From: Phoronis australis
Lineage: Eukaryota > Phoronida > Phoronidae
Assembly: GCA_002633005.1 (NCBI GenBank)
Contig: NMRA01000044.1
Location: 117,041 to 181,040, forward strand
Direction of reading: 5' to 3'
DNA length: 64,000 bases
The notes beneath the pieces were generated by a model. The model was not told the origin of the DNA. It worked only from the letters and a program-made list of their open reading frames with translations, and did no database searches. Below are positions 38,379-49,251 of this stretch, one piece after another (position 1 is the first letter of the stretch; each line of letters opens with the position of its first letter). The position numbers and the translations under genes were made by a program.

Positions 38379-38661
38379 CCTGGGGGTCACTCATAATGAC
38401 AAGATGCCCGCAATCATGTAACAAAAATTGCTGAGAAAACCCCTATTGCAGGTGCCAGGTCTGCTAATTCCCACTCCCTTTTACGGGGTAGATTTTTCTG
38501 CCTTACTCTCAATGCAGTGATACTTGTGCAGGACGAAATTGAAATTTAGGGGCCTATTGGATCCCGCACGGTTCCCGCAAAACTTGCTGAAAAAGTACTG
38601 CCTACCCGCAATATTTGGTAGACGCCTGCGGGCACCTTGTCCATGTGAGTGACTCCCCTGG
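38379..38661. mobile_element. MITE family A, copy 1
   Basis: A 283-base element with ~30-base imperfect terminal inverted repeats (CCTGGGGGTCACTCATAATG at the left, the reverse complement of CCAGGGGAGTCACTCACATG at the right). It is flanked by ACACACACT and GCATACACT, a 9-base target duplication matching at 7 of 9. The interior matches copy 2 at 51199-51509 in the same direction (shared GGGGCCTATTGGA). It has no coding capacity. Confidence 0.75.
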
Positions 38662-39599
38662 GCATACACTGCAGTGCAATGATTCCAAAATATAAGATGA
38701 AAATAATTATCCATTGAGTCCCCCGCACTCACATTTACTTTGGACCACTGTAACATTTTCAGTGATCTGCGAATGAAAGAACTATGGCATCTCGACAACA
38801 GCAAACTTGAAATTGGCAGTTTTATTCCTGTAATCTTGCGAAAAATAGATTTTTAGTAGAATGAAGAAGGGCAAGCTCTCATTGCCTCTCCAGAGACATA
38901 CTGATTCACTTTTGTACCTTATAAGGTCACCACCAGCTTTAAATTTTAGGTCCTGAATGATTAATTAATTTTGATGCATCCCATGGAATAAGAGATTACC
39001 CACATTTACATGACTAGCACAAATGAACAATTTTCCATGGTTGTTCCCAACAAAAGCTACACATCTGGGAAACGGATATCCCAGCTTTCTGGAGAAACAT
39101 ATTAGGGCAGCGCAGAACGAGCTGAGCTGTCTGCCTCAAGTGAACAATAGCTGACACCATGGCTCACACCAAGGCACACACAACTGAATGAAATGGAAAG
39201 TATTGGAAGTTCAATCAATTGTTGCTGTATTTTCACACACAGCTATAAATTCCTTGAGACAGACAGCTCGGCAATAGTCTCATATAGCATGCCCTCACTT
39301 CAGAGAACCAGTTGTCTTTCTGAAATATTGGGCATCAACTGGTTCTTAAAATGTGGGAACATTATATCACACTATCATCAACAGCTCAACTCGTTGCATG
39401 CCCTTACTGCTCTGAATTCTATGTGTCAAAGGAAATTAAAAACTTCATTAGCGAGTATTACAGCATAACTGTGTACTTTGGCATGAACAAATTCATAATT
39501 TTATGGCAAGTGTATTGTGTAATTAGATGGCCAGTAATAAATTAAGATTATTGTCTGTACTACGGCAATCTTCCATAACACAGTTCAAACATCAAAGCA
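38662..39599 (-). other. 3' flank of PTPMT1
   Basis: Probable 3' UTR and spacer. It contains a palindromic MITE remnant at 39291-39370. Confidence 0.45.
39291..39370. mobile_element. palindromic MITE family B, partial copy
   Basis: It reads GAGAACCAGTT, a spacer, then CAACTGGTTCTTAAAATGTG, the same inverted-repeat core seen at 63670-63765 and 42255-42354. The outer left terminus is lost. Confidence 0.6.
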
Positions 39600-40136
39600 T
39601 TATGAAATACTTCTATAGAATGACCTTATGGCATCCCACTGTGGTTTACGTAAAATAATATGAGGTCGCTTTTCCTTGATGAATTCAACGGCAGTTTCGG
39701 GATCAAATCCCTTGTACTTCATCAAATAACATGCCACTATTGTCGAGCTTCGAGTCCTTCCAGCCTTGCAGTGTACATATACACTCCCATTCAGTTGTTT
39801 TATTTCATCAATGAAGTCCATCCCTCTCTCTATTTTCTCCTGACTGGGGGCAGCAATCAAATCCACAGTCGATAAATGAAGGTGTCTTACTCCAAACGAT
39901 CCCCACTCTTCAGATGTATTACACAGCTTCAGTTCAAAATCCTCGTTCATGGTAATGACACCCTTGACACCCATCTCAAGCAACTCATACGTCATCTGTC
40001 GGAAGGGTAATGCGCCTAGGACAACAGTTTCGTCAATCCTGTCATACCAGTTTCGAGACGTAAATTTCGACATAACAGCATTATAAAATAAAGTCGGATA
40101 GAACGCTATACGAGCTACAAACGACATGGTATTCAC
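39600..40136 (-). CDS. PTPMT1: PTPMT1-like mitochondrial phosphatidylglycerophosphate phosphatase (intronless)
   Basis: A single exon of 178 residues. An N-terminal hydrophobic stretch with a YPTLFYN motif precedes RNWYDRIDETVVLGALPFR, a hallmark of PTPMT1. The middle has GVITMNEDFEL and LHLSTVD with the general-acid aspartate. The P-loop HCKAGRTRS places the catalytic Cys at 123 and the Arg at 129 (C-x5-R). PTPMT1 removes the phosphate from phosphatidylglycerophosphate in the inner mitochondrial membrane, a step of cardiolipin synthesis. Length is close to vertebrate PTPMT1 (~200) but with a shorter C-terminus. Vertebrate PTPMT1 has introns, whereas this copy has none, so a retrocopy or intron loss is possible; the frame is fully intact. 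It starts 480 bases from the divergent SPATA4. Confidence 0.9.
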   Translation of the reverse strand: MNTMSFVARIAFYPTLFYNAVMSKFTSRNWYDRIDETVVLGALPFRQMTYELLEMGVKGVITMNEDFELKLCNTSEEWGSFGVRHLHLSTVDLIAAPSQEKIERGMDFIDEIKQLNGSVYVHCKAGRTRSSTIVACYLMKYKGFDPETAVEFIKEKRPHIILRKPQWDAIRSFYRSIS

Positions 40137-40615
40137 AGCTCAAATGAAGCAACTCGAGAATTCAATAAAAGTCCACACGAATGTTGACAATCTTTTCACT
40201 CCGAGTACGATACAGTTCATACGTAAATTGAATCAGGAACACACGTCTCAGAACCTGAGGCTGAAATAAAAGAATAAGCCTCGTGCCATTCGTCCAGCGG
40301 AATAATGGTAGTACATAGTCAAAGTAAAGCACAGCAATGCACACTCGTTACTTCAAATCGTTTCACGCCTGACTCAAAAAAGTCTTAGAACGTTGCGTTC
40401 ACCATAACTACAGTTAAGAAAGCTTTCGCTCACTCTCACGCGAGTAAACTACAGCGCCATCTCCCGATGTAATCATTTTCGGCAGATGTCGCTTCATGAT
40501 ATTCAGCCAATCACCTCTCGTTCAAATAGAAAGCCCGTTCCGTAGTTGCCAAGCAAAACAGACAAGCACTTGGTCATCAAAGAAAGGACGTATAAAGTAT
40601 CTCATTTCTACCGCA
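40137..40615. promoter_or_regulatory. shared 5' region of PTPMT1 and SPATA4
   Basis: 479 bases separate the two divergent start codons, so the region must hold both promoters. No TATA box was clearly placed. Confidence 0.55.
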
Positions 40616-43600
40616 ATGGCAGGGCTCCCACGCGAGGTTCTAAGGTGGATACAAAGTCTAGATTTAACATGGCAGTTGAAAATGCCAAAATGGTAAGAAA
40701 TAAACCATTTTAAGCATGCTTAAATATTCATTTAATCTAGTTGGTCCACGACTCCGGTACGGTAGGCGGCACTCTGCCTCTGCCCTCTGTCTCTGCTCCA
40801 CCAGGTTTTTTTCTCGATCTTTTTTAGCACATACCTCTCATGCACTATGTACGTTATCATATTACATATATACCAGCGCTCGATTTGGCTACCTGTAGGC
40901 CGCCAATACGACCTCAGATTGTGTTTTTCAACCTGGGAAAAATCCCTAGCCTAGTCCCCACGAAGTCGCCAAGCAGCGAGTATCAAAGACAAGTCAGATA
41001 AAAATTCCCCGACAATCATTTCAAAGTTTATGATAACTTTAAATGTCTAACAGTTTTCCTAGAATCAATATCTTTGGTTCACAAAAATTGTTCTGTTTAT
41101 CAGTTTATCAGTGCTATTGCCACCACAGCAATCAGCATACATCAAGCACATGCTTTAATTAGAACTGGAAGTAAACAAACAAAAGTCAGAATTGTTCGTC
41201 TAAAATCAGGCAAGATTGGTGAGTTATGTGTCGCCAGTGCATGCAATTATCTGCACGTTTCTTGTTAGTTCATTGGCAGGAAGATTTAAGTTGGAGAATA
41301 AATGTCATGAAGAGGATGTTTTGTATAGAATACTATCACCAAAAAACTTTGAACAACGAAAAACGGTTGACTTTCAGAGAATTAGATTTAACCTTCACCT
41401 GCTGATTCCTTTGTGGGACTGTAACCTCTGACTCGCTTACTACCACACATTGTTTACAAACACAATAGGCTTGTTTGTCAAGTTTAATCAACCATGATAC
41501 TAGATCAGATCATGATGTTGCAATTTTCTTGGTTTTAACAGTGCAGGGGAATGGTTCAAAAGCAAATTCACTACAGTCTTTCATTTTTCTGTGATCAGTA
41601 TTGTTTTCTTTCAAAATCAAATGACATATGGCACTTTATAAATATTATATATTTATAAAGTGTCATAATATATTGTTATATTTATTTATATTATTTGTAA
41701 ACTCAAAAATGGAAAAGTGCATCTCATGGTTTCTAAACAAGAGGTAAACTGGCTAAATATTTTATAGCGATGAGCAGACTGTATTGTGCAATTGCTATGG
41801 CCTGAACTGTGTCAACTGTGAGTGTAATCTGGAACCGAATCGAAAAGTAACTGACCAATTGCAGCACTAGAAATAAGAGATAACAAACCTCCAGCCCAAC
41901 TCACAAATTTTTTGTTTATTTCAGGTGGATGTGTCTAACGGATATTTGTCAATAATTAGTGAAGTTCAATTTTACATTGTCATTTAAAGTCTTGTCTGAT
42001 TTGTTATTTTTCAGGGACTTGACAAATGGTTACCTCATTGCTGAAATATTCTCATGGTATTATCCGCAAGATGTGTCAATGCATTCTTTTAACACTGGGA
42101 CATCACTGGATTGTAAGCAGAGAAACTGGTTTTTATTGAAAAATGTAAGTGGTGTTCCATAAGTAACTTTGTTCGTGTTAGCCTGCTCTGCAAGTGATAT
42201 GAAAATGTGAAAATTTTGTTGTATTAGTGCAGCACCAGCATAAATACAAGAAATAGTAACCTTCAGGGGTCCCGGTTTTGGCTGAATCGGTTTCTGCCAC
42301 TGATTTAACTGGTATAAAACTGGTTTGCCATTTCTGGGACCCCTATAAGTGACTAAAACTTTTCTGTGTGTCATCATTCCGTACGAATTGTAATAACCAT
42401 TGTATAGCTACACCCTACAATAATTAGGTACAGTCAAGAATTTACAAATTGAGAATAGCTAATTTCACACTGGATTAATCTGTGAACTTTCCCCCTCCAA
42501 ACCCAAAATACAATTCAGAATTCCAGCCTCGTCATGACGTCAACAAAATTGTGACAAAAATCTGGTTTTGTCACATTTCTTATAAAAGGCTCATTGTGGA
42601 AAGACGGCATAATTGTAATTCTGAAGAACCTCTAGAATGTTTTCTAGACAAACATCTGTTGCTAAATAATCCCCAGGAAGCATATAGTCTAATGACTGTT
42701 GTTGATCAGTATGTGAAATTATTATTTCAGTTTATAAAGAAAAATAAACTCGGCATCCCTGAAGAGATTGTGGATGGCACGATACACTGTAAGGAGGGGG
42801 CCGCAACTTTGATGGTGAAGTACATGTATGAAATCCTCACAAACAGAGTGTAAGTACTTTCTCATTATCATTCTGAGTTCTCGCAGAGTGGGAAATGACC
42901 TTGAACTGCATCCTGCGGTGCAAGACTGAGCATACTTTGCGGTCACATGTGCCTATTCACATCAATATCAAAGGCATTTGACTTGACAAATTTAAAAAAA
43001 CAAGGGGTGGAGGTGGAAGCTAGTACAATACTTAATTCAAAGTTTGTTGAAAAATAACTGACATGGTATTATTCTATTTTCAAAGGCTGGTTGTATCTAG
43101 TGCAATAGATGCTGAAAACTTTATAGTCTGGTCTGCACACCACCTGTTGGCCACTAACACATCACTAGGTCATGTCCATTTGGCCATCAGGTGATATGTT
43201 TACATTTTCAAAAGCTGATTACCATGCTGCACATGCTGAATCTTTACCAAGTGTTTTTGTGACGTCTGTACGTCATAAGCCAATTTGATTTTTACATTTG
43301 TTTAGAGAACTGTTTTGCATAGCTATAGACGTGGGCATTAATCTGAGGGGATACTGCGTAAAACTTGCTGGTTATTCCTAAGCAAAAGCAACAGCACATT
43401 AACTATCTGAAAAGTATGACAAAACTCATAAGAAGTGGTGAGTATGGGAGCCAATGTAGAAACAAATTATTGTAGCACTTTGCTATGCGCACTATTTTGG
43501 GAGATGCAATCTTTTGCATGGTAACACCAACTGTGATAATAGCAGGCAATGGGTCATGAACACACTGATTAAAGGTGTATTCTTTCACACTTGCATTACC

Positions 43601-46082
43601 TGCCCATACTCAGTCATCAAGTAGTCAATCACTAATGATATCTCATCAAATTGCAGTGTGTAGTTCCCAGTGCTGCAGAAACCTGCAGTTTACTACTGTT
43701 TCACGTGTGTAAGGTATTTTCCGCCCCGAAGCTGTCAAGTAGGACTTCTTAGGGAAATAACATATAGCTTAATTCAGAAGTATGGATCTTGCCATATCAT
43801 TCGCTGTTTCTTATTGCTCGCTTTTCAATAGGATTTTCATCATTCAATATCTCGTGGTTGCACTCTCCACCATGTTGATTTCACTTTTTGCTGTATCAAC
43901 AAGCGACACATTAAATGCCACACATAGTTCTCTGACAAGAGGACTCTACCTCTACACCCTGTGACTGTGGTCTATTTTATGAAAATTAAAGCATTGCCCA
44001 CATATTCCAGTGTCAATGAGCCACACAGTGAACGCAGCACAGAGTTTTCTGACACAGCCTATCAAGAGAAGCTCCCTCTACATGCCCGGTCGACAGCCGC
44101 TATGTCTATTAAATCTAACCTCAAGGCGACAGAGATTGATGCGGACAGGAGTATTATTCTGTCTCAACAAAAAGTGAGTCGAAACAGTGGTTCTGTGTTT
44201 TGTTATTACGCAGGAACTTGTGATGATTTATGTGATTGCCCTACAATTCCGAAGTGGACCATGGCCTTGATTTTGTTGGTCCATTTCAATTTCTTCGGAT
44301 GCGTGAAAACAGTCCTGAATGCAAAATAATGAACAATGTACATTGGGAAGTGGAAGCAAATCTGATGATATTGCAGTAATCAGTCAACGGAAAATACAGG
44401 AAAATAACCAAGAAATGGTGTCTGTTCCACATAATTTATGAAAATGCATCCAAGGTAATCGATGTACGTGTTCATTCAATATGCATCTCCTTTGGTGTAA
44501 CTGCATCCAGCGAGACAAAAATGCAACTTGGGGCAATTTCTGCTGCATGTATTACAAAGACCCAGAGTAAAATGACAATCAGGTTTAATGCATGTGATGT
44601 GTTTCAAAATGGCAGGGGCATTGAAAGAACTGGGGGTTGAATAATTCCATATTCCTTTAAAAGGACACAATGGGTTGTTAATGGCCAAAAAACACATTAT
44701 TGTGATTATTCCTGGCTAAGATAGACTTGGAGTTATTAACTTGGACCAGGGGTCTTTGCAAAACAAAAAAATTGATTGCGTTTTGATGATTTTGTTAGAA
44801 ATCCCTGATCTCCAAGATTGTTTTTCAATCATTCAGAAGCATTTAATGAATTCTGCAAGTTTATATGCGCTAAAAATACCCAACCACTTGTCTCATTGAC
44901 AGTTTTTAACTCTATATTCTCAAAGTGTCGAACTGCGCAATCCAACCCCACGAAAATAGCCACCATTCCCAGATTGCACCTTGATTTTTTATCTGAACCT
45001 GAATTTTTAGTACACATGTGCTGGTAATGCAAAAAATAACCATTTTGTTCACGTTGTTGTTCTATTTTCAGACTCAGAGAATCATTGATGACCACATAGT
45101 TAACAGGCGAATGCAGAGGATACAAGACCCTAAACGGTTCGACATTAAGCCAACATTGGGAGAGAGAGCCCAGCGACGACCTCCACAGAATGAGGTCACA
45201 GAGAGTTCAATATACCTGCCTGAAAAAGCAGACTCTGGTAGGCAAAGTAAGTAACAGTTAGTTATTATGCACACTGAAAACTTTACACCTCTAAAAACGC
45301 ATTATACTTCCAATTTGTGATGCAAGATTGGTTGCAGAAACTATCAGTGAACACGCTTTATTCCATAGTATAATCAATTGCAAAATACTTACTCGCTGCA
45401 TGATGATGCATTTATAGCAATTTCAAAAACTGTGTGCGCGTGTGCGTGCGTGTGCATGCGTGTCTTAAAAAGTCATTGGGGTGATACATATTTATTGTTG
45501 CTTTGCCAATTCATGTATGTCCAAGTAAATATTGCCAAGATCTAACATTACCTTTACATTCATTTTTACCATTTATTATGACCAATTACCATTAAGTCCC
45601 ATGAATAAGAGAAACTACAATTGTTTTCCTTCAAATTCTTGTAGCTAGAAAACATGATAGGAAAGGCTTTTGCTGTTTAATGTTGTGACATTTATATAAA
45701 TCACAAAATTAAAAAACCAAGTGCTGTGCTTTAAGCCAATGCAGCAAGGCTTGGCTCTTAAAAGTCAAATTGTTTAAAGATGAGGGCTGGGCATTTTCTG
45801 AACGTGATTTTGTTTGCAGCTGTTGCGAGAAGGAAAGTGCCTCTCTGTGTTGAGCTTGTCGCTGTGCATGGGAGTTTGGTGGCAAAAACATGCTTTACTT
45901 TACAAGCTTAATCTTAACATTGTACGCACATGTAAAATGCTGTTTTCTTGTAACAATTTCACTTTATTTTCATTGCAGGAGAGCATTCCAATGCCGGTAG
46001 TCAAAAAGAAACTGTTGTTGCTTTCAAGGAAATCACCGTTCAGCAGCAGATGCCGCGAGCTAATCCAGTTTATGGGCAGTAA
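40616..46082 (+). CDS. SPATA4: SPATA4 (CH-domain, ciliary/sperm protein)
   Basis: Six exons join in frame: 40616-40692, 42015-42144, 42731-42849, 44011-44173, 45072-45246, 45979-46082 (255 residues). The N-terminus MAGLPREVLRWIQSLDLTW and DLTNGYLIAEIFSWYYP form the CH-like domain (CH_2 / DUF1042), followed by FIKKNKLGIPEEIVDGTIHC. Exon 4 has FSDTAYQEKLPLHARST, matching the SPATA4 middle. Exon 5 has RFDIKPTLGE, the conserved block before the C-terminus. The protein is shorter than vertebrate SPATA4 (~305) because it lacks the N-terminal extension. In vertebrates it is expressed in testis and ciliated cells; a link to axonemal microtubules is inferred from its resemblance to other CH-domain cilia proteins. 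Exon 1 ends TG|gt, leaving a W-D junction where the vertebrate protein has R-D. Confidence 0.88.
40693..42014 (+). other. SPATA4 intron 1
   Basis: It contains the hairpin at 41629-41665. No other feature was recognised. Confidence 0.6.
41629..41665. repeat. AT-rich perfect-like hairpin
   Basis: 17-base arms (TGGCACTTTATAAATAT and its near-exact reverse complement, 16 of 17) with a 3-base loop. Confidence 0.8.
42255..42354. mobile_element. palindromic MITE family B, copy in SPATA4 intron 2
   Basis: About 100 bases with inverted ends AGTAACCTTCAGGGGTCCC and (reversed) AGTCACTTATAGGGGTCCC. It has a near-palindromic core containing AAACTGGTTTG. Confidence 0.7.
42850..44010 (+). other. SPATA4 intron 3
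   Basis: No recognisable element. Confidence 0.55.
44174..45071 (+). other. SPATA4 intron 4
   Basis: No recognisable element. Confidence 0.55.
45247..45978 (+). other. SPATA4 intron 5
   Basis: It contains a short GTGC/GTGT microsatellite near 45433-45463. Confidence 0.55.
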
Positions 46083-47797
46083 TATAAAGACGTCTTATTC
46101 AACAGTTTCTTTGCCATTTGGAAATCTTGTTTTCTTAGTGCAGGTTACCGTTGTGCTACCAGGCTCCTAGGTGGCACTGCTGTTTTTGTTACATGTGTAC
46201 ACATTCATAAATTTCCTTAAAGCAGTGGAAGTTGCCGAGTCACAGAGATGACGACCAGTGATTACACAACTGTGCAGATTGTCATCAGGTGTATTGTCCA
46301 GTTACCCTATGTTGTTACTGGGCACAATCAGCTGCAAATGTACACACGTGTTGAGGCCACAGGTGGCACTAGTGTCAAATAATTCACCTCGTCGAGAGAT
46401 CCAGGAGTGTTTTCGCAATATGTTCATGTAGCATTGCTGGTAGACATTTATTTATGACCAAGTTGCCTGTGCTCAGGGGTAAACACCTGTCCCCCATAGA
46501 TTCAATAATTGTTGAAAGATCGTTTCCTCATTTTTAGCTTCATTAATCATGTATTTTGTACTCATGTTTTGTACGATTTGGTGTGGATGTATTTATTAGA
46601 AGGTTGTTACCTTACAAGACAACTTTCTCTCTGACCATCTCATGTAATGTAATTATTTATCAAGGTGTCATTTTTAGGAAATTGGTTGTCTTTGTACATT
46701 TTATATCCACTATAAAACATGGTGTTGGAAACATCACTTTCTCCACAGGTATCTCTGCTGTTTTAAAGCAATGTCATCATGTTGTTGCATTCTTAACCAC
46801 AGAGTGTCAGCTTTTAAAAACATTAATATGTCTAAGCAAACCAAAACTGCTGTCTAGTGATACATCAAGGCAAGTTCAAAACATTGCACACCAGCCAGGG
46901 CAACAAAGTATCGAGGAATTTTCCATTATTCTGCAGCGTGCCACCTTCCTAAAATACATACTTAATCTGCTTGTCATGTGAACAAAATGTCAAACAAAGT
47001 CAACTGCAGTTATCAATCTTAAGTGCCAATGGAGATGGTCATTGTTGCATCATGTGGCTGACATATTTTCAATTGAATTTCCTATGCTCCATCTTCAAAT
47101 TTTATGGTTGACCAACCTCTATAAAATTGAAATATTTTTGACTGTTGAGGGCTTTAATACTCTTCTTGGTAGCAGCAAATATGTCCTATTACATTAGGAC
47201 AAATTTGAATCCTATTTTACAAGAGTAGGCCTAATTTGATCTTTATAATTTAGCCAGTAAACTGGACAAAATGCAGCAATGACATACTATGCTCTGTCTT
47301 CAATCAATCTTGCATACAAGGGCTACTGCCGAAGGGCTGCAGCCAAATTGCTCCGATTTAGGAAGCGTACATGATATGCATACTTACGTGCTAGGCAAAT
47401 AATGAATATTAATACACTGCTGATGCTTCCCTCAGGATCTTCAAAGCTTAGTTCACTGGTCACTGGTACCATGAAGTAGCCATCTGTCTCCTGCCATGTT
47501 TTAAAGTATGTGCATACTGTATTAATATCATAGAAGTTGACAAATGTTTCATAATTATGACTGGATTAGTGCTATTGTTTTTTCTACATTTTTATTTGTA
47601 GGAACCTCTGGAGATCACAAATCAGGTTGGAATGTTGTCTTTAACTTTTTGTTTGAAAATTCGGTTTTAGTCATTTTCTAACAATGAAAATTAAAAAGTA
47701 TCTTAGTGCGTATTAAATTGCACTAAAAAGATGTAACAAATTTTAGTTTCTAGGTAGCTCGAGAAAAGCATTTTTTTAAATCCATCATTGAAGTATT
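46083..47797. other. 3' flank of SPATA4
   Basis: Probably 3' UTR and spacer. The + strand ORF at 46556-46981 (141 codons) lacks a recognised domain. Confidence 0.4.
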
Positions 47798-48016
47798 GTG
47801 TCGCAAGAGGTCGTGGGTTCGAGTCCCACCATGTCACCCTGCTAAACCCTTGAGCCAGGTTTCTAGTTCCTCAGCACGGTTTTAACCCCATACTAATAAA
47901 GCATAAAAATATTTCCAGGTGATCAGTGCAATGGGCCCACATGCGAGGCCTGCGCTCGTCTGGTACAACATGTATCAGACCGCCTGCAATTATATATATA
48001 TATCGTGTCGCAAGAG
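47798..48016 (+). mobile_element. tRNA-derived SINE, 5'-truncated, with target-site duplication
   Basis: A 12-base direct repeat GTGTCGCAAGAG (47798-47809, 48005-48016) brackets the insertion. Inside, near the 5' end, is a pol III B-box in a T-arm-like stem (GTGGGTTCGAGTCCCACC), and the element ends in a (TA)n tail. The A-box half is missing. A fragment of the same family lies inverted at 52721-52765. Confidence 0.7.
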
Positions 48017-48418
48017 TTCATGTCAAATGATATCTAAAAATGAGTTGAACATGACTTGAAATATTAAGATCAGTATTACCTGAGCTAATTTTTCCCACTT
48101 TCATTATGGTTTCTAGGTACACTGTTGCCTAACTGGTTAATTTGGCACAACAGGGCTCCATTTGTTCTGGAAACCCTACAGGAGTGCAAAACTACCAAGT
48201 CTCCAATTAGCATTCCACTGACTGCCCCCTGATGACCAGTTTATGAACTTGTTGCAACCACAGTGAACGTATTTGTCATGTGATATCTACGTTTGTAGAA
48301 AGATTAATCAACTGAATATTGATTCATATCATAATCATGTATTGCACTGCTGATGTAATAAAGGATGCGTTTTTCTGCTACTCGCATTTTTTCAATAGAA
48401 AGTTGTCTTTCATTGTAC

Positions 48419-48597
48419 ACTTGTCTAGGACTTACACTGTCAGACCAATCTGACACTTGTCCAGGACTTACACTGTCAGACCAATCAGACACTTGTCTAG
48501 CACTTACACTGTCAGACCAATCTGACACTTGTCTAGCACTTACGCTGTCAGACCAACCTGACACGTGTCTAGCACTTACACTGTAAGACTAATCTGA
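48419..48597. repeat. 36-bp minisatellite, about 5 copies
   Basis: Units read ACTTGTCTAG.ACTTACACTG followed by TCAGACCAATCTGAC. The unit is a multiple of three, so both strands show repeated open frames. It was judged non-coding because no start, splice or homology supports a protein. Confidence 0.9.
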
Positions 48598-49251
48598 TTT
48601 ATCATTATGTTGCATGCTACCATATCTTGTGCTCTCTACATATGAAATAAATTCAGAATTTCTAAATGACAGAGCCTGGTTCTACCTGGAATATTTCAAT
48701 GAAACTTGAAACCTTTGCCCTGTTGGAGAGTTTTCATAACTGGATGTCATACCTGAGTAATAAACTAAGTATTGGTAGACATTGCCAACACTTAAGAATA
48801 CAATTAATGATAATATTTTTCATTCAAAATTATTAAGTTTCTCTGCCGATGGGCATGCATTATCGTATTCTTGTACATTTGTAAATGTCTGTTAAAATAA
48901 ATATTACAGCAAAATTCATGAAGCAATAACAAGTCGCCCGTTCTCAAGCATAGAAATCATTTCCACTCTTGAGTATTTAGTAAAGATGAAAACAATTTTA
49001 TAAAGTGGAAAGTGGCCTAAATCAAAATTTAATTTTTGACAGAAGATCCGTGTTTATTGTTTATTGCTCTTTTGAAACAATGAACTATGCTGCACATTGC
49101 TTTATCTTTTCAGATACGTCAATAAGAGACGATTAAAGCCATTATGCACCAACCATAATAAGAGAAAATTGGGCATAAGTTGGACATGCAAAATGGTAAC
49201 AGGGGATTTAAAACAATGTTTCTAGAAAATATTCAAAATGCTCGCTTCTCT
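48598..49251. other. 3' flank of ALKBH8
   Basis: Probable ALKBH8 3' UTR up to the poly(A) signals near 49053. Confidence 0.45.
49053..49065 (-). terminator. twin poly(A) signals of ALKBH8
   Basis: Two AATAAA hexamers on the minus strand, separated by one base, ~190 bases after the ALKBH8 stop. Confidence 0.5.

Noticed and set aside
48304-48586. Repeat protein on either strand, or a CRISPR-like array
   Set aside because: The 36-bp units are directly adjacent with no unique spacers, and no gene structure surrounds them. It is a minisatellite.
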